Positions 57,687 to 64,000 of a stretch of DNA of 64,000 bases are shown here, piece by piece; positions within the stretch are counted from its first letter, which is position 1; every line of letters starts with the position of its first letter. Origin of the DNA: Tretioscincus oriximinensis. Lineage: Eukaryota > Chordata > Lepidosauria > Squamata > Gymnophthalmidae. The notes under the pieces were generated by a model that worked only from the letters and a program-made list of their open reading frames with translations, had not been told where the DNA came from and did not search any database. The stretch covers positions 206,738 through 270,737 of the forward strand of contig JAJVDF010001197.1 in NCBI GenBank assembly GCA_022410635.1, in the 5' to 3' direction. Both the position numbers and the translations under genes were made by a program.

Positions 57687-59743
57687 ATGGCAGCAGGCCG
57701 TAAAAGAGACCCAGTTTGGGAATATTTTAATGAAGCTCCTTCGCCTATCGGTAAGGCAGGCATGCGTGCAAAATGCAAACGATGCAACAAAGAGATGCAA
57801 GGCCTGGTGGCACGAATGAGGCAACATCACGAGAAGTGCGGTGATGAAGATGACCAAAGAAACACTTCTGAACAGGGAGGATCTTCAGGTTGGTAAACAT
57901 TTTTATTGAATACTATTTCTAAAGACTGAACTGTCATGTGTGAGAAAAATTATATTTCTTATTATTACTGCATGTTACTGTCATTTGGTACAATTATGAT
58001 GAAGGAAAAAAAATATTCCTTTTGGGGCAGGGGCAGTGATGTGTTGTGTACAATAAGCAGAAATTGTATAAACAATAAAATAAGAGCATTGACTTTTTTT
58101 TGTTTAGGGGAATTCATGGATTCTGGAAACTATCCACCTCCAAGATCACCATCATCCTGTTCTACAGTTTCAGAGTTATCCATCCAGGATAGTGCTTCAT
58201 TAGCAGCAGCAGCAGCAGCAGCAGACACCCACAGCCACATATCACCATCACCCAAAAGGAAGAAAAAACCTTTACCTCCTGGAACCACCATAGATAGGTT
58301 TGTGATAAGAACTAGCAGATTAGAAAAATAGTTGATTGATGAAAAAATTGCCCAGTTTATTTTTGCAACGAACTNTTCTTTCTGTCTGACTGAGAACCCA
58401 CATTTCATTAATATGGTTCAGTTACTGAGACCAGGATACAGTCCACCCAGCAGAGCTGANGTTGCAGGGAAACTGCTGGATCAAGTGTATGACAGAGAAA
58501 TGGAGNAATGTGCAACAGCTCTGGAGGGTAAAATTGTTAACCTAAGTATTGATGGGTGGAGTAATGTCCACAATGATCCTATTGTATGTGCTTGTATAAC
58601 AACAGAAGAAGGTAAAGTCTTCCTTGCACAAACAAATGATACGTCAGGAAATGCACACACAGCAGAATACTTACAAGAAGTGGCAGTAAAAGCTATAACG
58701 ACATGTGAACAAAAATTCAAATATCTAGTACGCAGTTTGGTCACTGACAATGCTGCAAACGTATCCAAGATGAGAAGAGATTTAGAAGAGCAGGGAGGGA
58801 ATACAAAGCTGCTAATAACATATGGTTGCAGTGCTCATTTGCTGCACCTCTTAGACAAAGACTTAAGTGTTCCAGAAATAAAGGCTAATGTTGTTGAAGT
58901 TGCTAAATACTTCCGTAATAATCATTTTGCTGCAGCAGCTCTGAAAAGGATGGGTGGAACCAAGCTAACGCTCCCACAAGATGTTAGATGGAACTCTGTG
59001 GTGAACTGTTTTGAGCAATATATCAAAAACTGGCCTTTTCTGATGACACTTTGTGAAGGAAATCGAGATAAAATAGATGGCACTGTCACGGCCAAAATCC
59101 TCAACATTGGGCTTAAGAGAAATGTTGAACATATGCTGAGGTTCCTGAAACCCATCTCTCAAGCTTTAAACAAAATACAGAAAAATAGCTGTTTTATTGC
59201 GGATGCTGTTGAAATTTGGAAGGAACTGAGTGAACACTTAAAAACAGAACTACACATGGACAGAATTAAATTACAAGCAGTAAACAAACGAATGGGACAA
59301 GCACTGACTCCAGCTCATTTTTTGGCAAATATTGTCAATATCCAATATCAGGGTCAAAACCTAAGTGCTGAGGAAGAGGAGTTAGCTATGACATGGGTAT
59401 CCAGCAATCATCCATCTATAACGCCAACTATAATAACTTCAGAGCTAAGGGGGAACCATTCAAGAAATATATGTTTGCTGAAGATATTTTAAGGAAGGTC
59501 ACACCAGTAAACTGGTGGAAGTCACTTAAGCGCTTGGATTTAGAGACTGTTCAAGTAATGATTTCACTTTTAACAGCAGTAGCTTCTTCTGCAGGCATTG
59601 AAAGAATATTCTCTTCCTTTGGACTCATTCATTCTAAATTGAGAAATCGGTTGGGACACAATAAAGCAGGAAAGCTTGTTTTTCTTTTCCAGATTATGAA
59701 TAGGAACAAAGAAGAAGATGATGATGAAGATGACGACAAGTGA
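57687..59743 (+). pseudogene. hAT transposase with BED zinc finger; one stop and one frameshift
   Basis: Exon 1 (57687-57888) encodes a BED-type DNA-binding finger: WEYFNEAPSP, then CKRCNK, and ARMRQHHEKC supplying His and Cys ligands. A donor at 57889 (CAG then GTTGGT) and an acceptor at 58107 (TTTTTTTTGTTTAG) would remove 219 bases and keep the frame. Exon 2 has a poly-Ala/His-rich linker, then the RNase H-like core: LSIDGWSN (Asp at 58551), VTDNAANVSKM (Asp at 58746), the GCSAHLLHLL Cys/His motif and DVRWNSVVNCF. The C-terminal dimerisation domain is SSAGIERIFSSFGLIHSKLR (Glu at about 59600). A TAG at 58329-58331 and a one-base frame change near 59445 break it. Otherwise about 600 codons, normal length. 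It cuts and pastes the element. Confidence 0.9.
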
Positions 59744-59835
59744 GCTACAGAGGACAGCAGGGACAGTAGTATTTAAGTTTTTCATGTGTTGGCTGGGCTG
59801 ACAGTCTAAGTTTCTTAAAATATATATATATATTG

Positions 59836-59994
59836 TTTAGCCAAATTAGTTAACAAACATGGATGTTTGTTTAAGCAAATAACTTATGCTGTAATGTTGT
59901 TATTGTTTCAGTTGNTTTAGCCAAATTAGTTAACAAACATGGATGTTTGTTTAAGCAAATAACTTATGCTGTAATGTTGTTATTGTTTCAGTTG
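59836..59994. repeat. 80-bp perfect tandem duplication with N at the joint
   Basis: TTTAGCCAAATTAGTTAACA through TATTGTTTCAGTTG occurs twice, 80 bases apart, with no mismatch seen. The only odd base is an N at 59915, exactly at the junction. It lies in the transposon 3' UTR. Confidence 0.95.
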
Positions 59995-60275
59995 AATAAA
60001 TCTATTTAAATTGTTATTAAGGTCAGGATTATTTTTCTCCTTCCTAAGTACAACAGAACAGTGGTGTCCAAATATGAATGATTAACCCATTAAACTGGGG
60101 AGAAAAAAGTAATATAAAAAGTGATTCTAAAAATCTTCATCTACTTGCATGTTAAAATAGCAAGAACTAGTTTAGGTAGAAACTTTGATTTAAATCACTG
60201 ATTTAAATCAAGCCTTACTGACTAGTGATTTAAATCGTGATTTAAATCAGTTAGATTTAAATCAAATCCACCCTG

Positions 60276-60283
60276 GCAGATAC
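60276..60283. repeat. hAT target-site duplication, right
   Basis: GCAGATAC, identical to 57008-57015. Confidence 0.9.
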
Positions 60284-60355
60284 TAAGAAGATATTAATAT
60301 TTTTATTGCTCTTATTATTATAAAGCTCAAAGTAGCTATGGGAAGAGGGGGAGTA

Positions 60356-60388
60356 AAATAAATAAATAAATAAATAAGTAAGTAAATT
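60356..60388 (+). repeat. (AAAT)n microsatellite
   Basis: AAATAAATAAATAAATAAAT running into AAGTAAGTAAAT. Possibly the tail of a degraded L2-type or SINE copy just upstream. Confidence 0.75.
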
Positions 60389-60659
60389 ACAGCCTACATG
60401 CAAAATACAGCCTAAATCCAGCCCTGCTCCCGGTACTGAACCACCTCTCACCTCTCTCCACCCAGAGAACTGTCCATTTATTACTTCCCTTTATTTAGCC
60501 ACTTTCCAACCCAGGACGCTGGTCTCTGGAGGCTGCTGGCAAAGTTTGTGGTCCTGTCACTGGTCTCTGGAGGCTGCCAAAGTTCCAAGCCCTATCATTG
60601 GTTGTTATAACTCAGAATATTGAAACCTTCTACACACCTTTTATTACTTATGATTATAT
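60389..60659. other. No gene; short 40-bp-period duplication
   Basis: CTGGTCTCTGGAGGCTG occurs at about 60520 and again at about 60560. Otherwise nothing is recognised. Confidence 0.5.
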
Positions 60660-60790
60660 TAGATTATTTATTTACTTGCATTTCCATATGACCCTATATC
60701 CAAAGGTCTCAGAATGGTTAACTGTAAAAAACAGAACTAAAATATTTTAAACCACCATACCTGAAAGAAGGGAAGGAATTAGAAAAAGAT
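60660..60790 (-). mobile_element. L2-type 3' end, minus strand
   Basis: TTATTTACTTGCATTTCCAT, ATATCCAAAGGTCTCAGAAT and ACCATACCTGAAAGAAGGGA are the antisense L2 3' UTR, as at 28970-29060. Confidence 0.7.
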
Positions 60791-63495
60791 TCCTTTTTCC
60801 AGGCTTCAGGATAAGATAAAGTATATGGCTGCATCCACACGAGCTGCTTTAGTACACATTTAAGGGGTATTGCGGTCTAAAGCTAATTGCTCTTCCACCT
60901 GCTCCTCTTACCTGTTATATCCTGCAGTGCTGCCTGTCAGGTCCAAAAGAGGACTGGATAGCAATATCTGAGAATCTTGTCTCATGCTCACATAAGTACC
61001 AGCAGCCTCCGTGCGTGCTTGCCACTCCATTAGCTGACTTTCCCTTCCCCTGAACAGAATCCTGCTGGATGTCTTGCCTCACATGCGGAAGTGCATGCCA
61101 CACAGAGGTGTCAGGAGAGCCGCACTCTAGAATTGGATATAACAAGGTATAAGTAAACATGGTACAGAAGAGTTGACAAGGTGCCATCCAGTTTGGCAAT
61201 GGTACCCTGAAGTCTCTGCCACAGAGTTAGAGATCTGCTGTGCAGATGCACCATTTCTGCCAGGAAGCAACCCTTTACAAGTGCTTGATTGCACCATAAA
61301 TGGAGGTTATGAAACCTATTACTGTACTATCCTTTTGCTTAGCCATGCCAAATACATTATGACCCAGAAATTAATTAATTTGTCACCTTAATTGTTGCCA
61401 CCTCTGCAGGGCACAGAGGAGTGAGGACCCTGAAGCCACCATTGCAGCCAATACTCCAACCCTGAGATCCAGACATCTGTCATCCAGAAGGATTTATGCC
61501 CACCCCTCCATTCCCAAGTGAGTTGACTGCTATGACTTTTTACAGGGCAGATACCATAAATATTATACTGTGTATACCGTAATTCATTTCATTATTTTNT
61601 CAAACAATTATAAAAATATCTGCTGTTTAACTATAAGCCACATAGCACAAGCTCCTCTTGCTGCTGTTTTGATTGCAAACCATTGTTACACTATGTATAC
61701 TATATTGAAGTTGGGCAATAATGAATTTTGTAGACACCCCAAGATTCCAGGTGAATTCAGGCCCCAATTCTCCACTCTCATGAATCAAGGTCATTCCACT
61801 GTTGAGAGTGCAGTGAATTTGGTGCAAAAAATATAAATGATACCGTTTCAGTTTACTGTGTTTTTTATGCCATTGGCATATGGTGAAGCGGAGCTGTCTC
61901 CAGAAGAGATTATAAATTATCTAAACAAATAATGCACCAAACCCACAAATAAAACAGTAGCAGGGATGTGTAAATGCAGTCATGACTAAGGAACTGAGAA
62001 CTGTTCTCCCTCTTTTTTGTGCCATTTGCTGTGTGAGCATTCACTGAAAGATTTGAAATCAAACATAAAAAACTTCCTCAGACATTTTGCTTATCTTTAA
62101 AAATGTGGGATAGGCANGAAGGCTGTAGTAGAGAGTTTACTTTCCATTGGAATTCTCAGGGGCTAGAATCAAAGGGCAGATTTATGGAAGTGTTTACAGC
62201 ACCATCTTTCAGAGAAGACATTTTTGTTAGGGTGTTTGTGAAAGAAGAAAAGAGGGAAGAGGGATGTATTTGGAATAAATAACTTCCAAAGGAAAATGAA
62301 ATTCCTTGCTTGACATTTATTCTCAGAAATATAATATAAAACATATTCAAGTGTGTGACAATCTTTCAAAATGAAATCCTAGTCCCAATGAAAGAAATCA
62401 GGATTTTGCACAATACGTTCATCATCTTCTAGTGTGTTTATTATATTGATCAACATTTCATAAACTGGTCTTCAGAGAAGAGTCCAGGCAGAAGTAAAGG
62501 GAGTTTCTTCTCACTTACTGGAACAGTATGAAGACAACAACACATATATAACTGTGTCCAGACAAAATCAATAATCCATTTGAAAGTTTAATTTCTATTG
62601 TATTTTCCTCATCAAGTTGTTATATAAACCAGCAGATTGTGGATTTTAAAACCAATTACCAGAGTATCATTTTTTTGGGAAAACCCACTGTAAAATTGGT
62701 ATTTAAGGTTATTGTGGGAAGACTGCTGAGTGGATAATTTTGAGGAGAAATTGCNATGGTGAGAAATGACTGCATTTCTACTGGATTTCCTCTTGACAAA
62801 GAGCAAACAAAATGGCTGACAGGAAAGTGTGTCACATGCATGTAAATTGTAAAACCTCTCATATCAGGAGGTGACAGAATGGCAAAACCAGAATATACTG
62901 TAAAGGATGAACAAATTACATTAAAATCCGAAAACCATTTAACTGGATCATTGGTAATTTTGGAATGAACAATTGCTGTGTTTATACAGACATATTCTTT
63001 GCTATACTCTGGTGTGGATTAGAGAGGCCCACATCACTTGTAGACCACTCCATCTACAGTAGATGCAGCATAAATCACTCTCATGAGGTGCAGTCACACT
63101 ACTGCTACCAAATAGTTTAATAACAATTTTGAAACCCGCTTCAAAATGGTTTGAAAAACAAGGGCTCACACACCGTGCCTCCTTTCCACTTTACTCCTGG
63201 ACTGAAACATCATTTCTACATATGTTTTCAACTTGAATACAGATCAGGCTAATTGTTTGCCAATAATGTCCACCTGCATTTTCAACTTCATTCTCTTCAT
63301 TGTTAAACCAACCAATGAAANTTATCTATTTCCCAGTAATGTGCAGCTGCATCATAATTCCCTACCTCTTTGCACAGATCACTGAATCGCAACCCTCCTA
63401 CCTTGACCCCACTGAGCAGATAAAAAGCCTTTTTTTGCTCACTTTTAAACAAAGCTCCAAGTATGAGCAACCAGCACAGAATTCTAAAAGGCTTC
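60791..63495. other. No recognisable feature
   Basis: About 2.7 kb of AT-rich sequence. Short frames only. No gene, RNA or repeat family is supported. Confidence 0.4.
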
Positions 63496-64000
63496 ATAGA
63501 ATCATAGAATCATAGAGTTGGAAGGGACCTCCGGGGTCATCGGGTCCAACCCCCTGCTCGATGCAGGATTCATTAAACCATCCCAGACAGATGACTGTCC
63601 AGTCTCTGTTTGAAGACTTCCAGGGAAGGTGAATTCACCACCCCCTGTGGCAAACTGTTACACTGGTTTATCACCCTGACTGTTAGAAAGTTTTTTCTGA
63701 TATCTAATCTGAATCTGCTCCCTTGTAGTTTCATTCCATTGTTTCTAGTCCTTCCATGTGCTAATGAGAACAGTGCTGATCCCTCTGCTCTGTGACAGCC
63801 CTTCAAATATTTGTAGACAGCTATCAGGTCTCCTCTCAGTCTTCTCTTTTGCAGACTAAACATCCCTAGATCCTTTAACCGTTCCTCATAGGACATGGTT
63901 TCCAGACCACTCACCATCCTTGTAACTCTCTTTTGTACTTGCTCTAGTTTCTCAATGTCCTTTTTAAATTGGGGCCCCCAGAACTGAACACAGTATTCCA
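63496..64000 (-). mobile_element. CR1 3' end, minus strand, continues beyond the window
   Basis: Reverse reading gives a 114-codon frame with the CR1 ORF2 C-terminus: YEERLKDLGMFSLQKRRLRG, DLIAVYKYLKG, GSRFRLDIRKNFLTVRVINQ and SLEVFKQRLDSHLSG. It is followed by a 3' end containing GGTTGGACCCGATGACCCCG and finishing in TCTATGATTCTATGATTCTA, the 8-base terminal repeat of CR1. This is a different, better preserved subfamily from the TTCTTATG-tailed copies at 36, 42 and 49 kb. The 5' part lies outside the window. Confidence 0.95.

Larger units (their letters stand above)
57016..60275 (+). mobile_element. Full-length hAT DNA transposon, 3,260 bp
   Basis: The ends are CAGGGTGGAT and ATCCACCCTG, perfect 10-bp inverted repeats, bracketed by an exact 8-bp target duplication, the hAT hallmark. 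Subterminal regions carry repeated TTTAAATC motifs: three to four tandem units of about 20 bp on the left (57060-57130) and five GATTTAAATC palindromes on the right (60187-60262). The element contains one transposase gene (57687-59743) and an 80-bp direct duplication near 59836-59994. Boundaries and most of the coding region are intact, so the insertion is fairly young. Confidence 0.95.

Noticed and set aside
58202..58222. AGC repeat encoding poly-Ala as an expansion-prone host gene
   Set aside because: It lies in the linker of the hAT transposase, not in a host gene.
1..64000. CRISPR arrays, operons, ribosome-binding sites, bacterial terminators
   Set aside because: All evidence is for vertebrate nuclear DNA; no regularly spaced direct repeats with unique spacers are seen.

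Overview
This window looks like nuclear DNA of a squamate reptile (lizard or gecko type). It is AT-rich and crowded with CR1, L2 and L1 non-LTR retrotransposons, tRNA-headed SINEs with TTC-type tails, hAT and Tc1/mariner-like DNA transposons, LTR pieces and microsatellites. I recognise no host protein-coding gene, rRNA gene or functional tRNA gene, so the window is probably intergenic or deep intronic. The species assignment is inference from repeat content. Isolated N bases occur about once per kilobase.

Layout. 0.8-3.4 kb: an antisense CR1 (ORF1 esterase, endonuclease, start of RT) interrupted by a terminal-inverted-repeat MITE. 4.0-4.4 kb: a palindromic GAT/ATC microsatellite and an AT-rich tandem array. 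5-16.9 kb: scattered SINEs, CR1 and L2 ends and a 67-bp mariner-like palindrome. 16.98-22.65 kb: a full-length antisense L1 with a 10-bp target-site duplication, ORF1 and ORF2, and an unusually long inter-ORF spacer. 23.1 kb: a possible LTR. 25.95-33.7 kb: a nested complex in which an older antisense L1 holds a solo LTR (27.9-28.35 kb) and is split by a long, nearly open antisense L2 (28.95-32.64 kb). 34.8-54.5 kb: CR1, L2 and SINE ends, two further palindromic repeat families and a second 74-bp mariner-like palindrome. 54.6-55.9 kb: a putative truncated endogenous retrovirus on the minus strand (LTR, tRNA-Trp-type primer-binding site, leader splice donor, gag-like ORF). 56.7-57.0 kb: a polypyrimidine tract. 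57.0-60.3 kb: a full-length hAT transposon with terminal inverted repeats, an 8-bp target duplication, a BED-finger exon, a predicted intron and a nearly complete transposase. 63.5-64.0 kb: a CR1 3' end running off the window.

How the parts relate. L1, CR1 and L2 encode endonuclease plus reverse transcriptase and are the likely source of copying machinery for the SINEs. The hAT element encodes its own transposase; the MITEs and palindromes are non-autonomous and depend on enzymes encoded elsewhere. Every coding element here carries at least one inactivating lesion as read. In L1 two of the three lesions lie at short G runs and could be sequencing errors. Stretches between the listed elements show nothing I can name.
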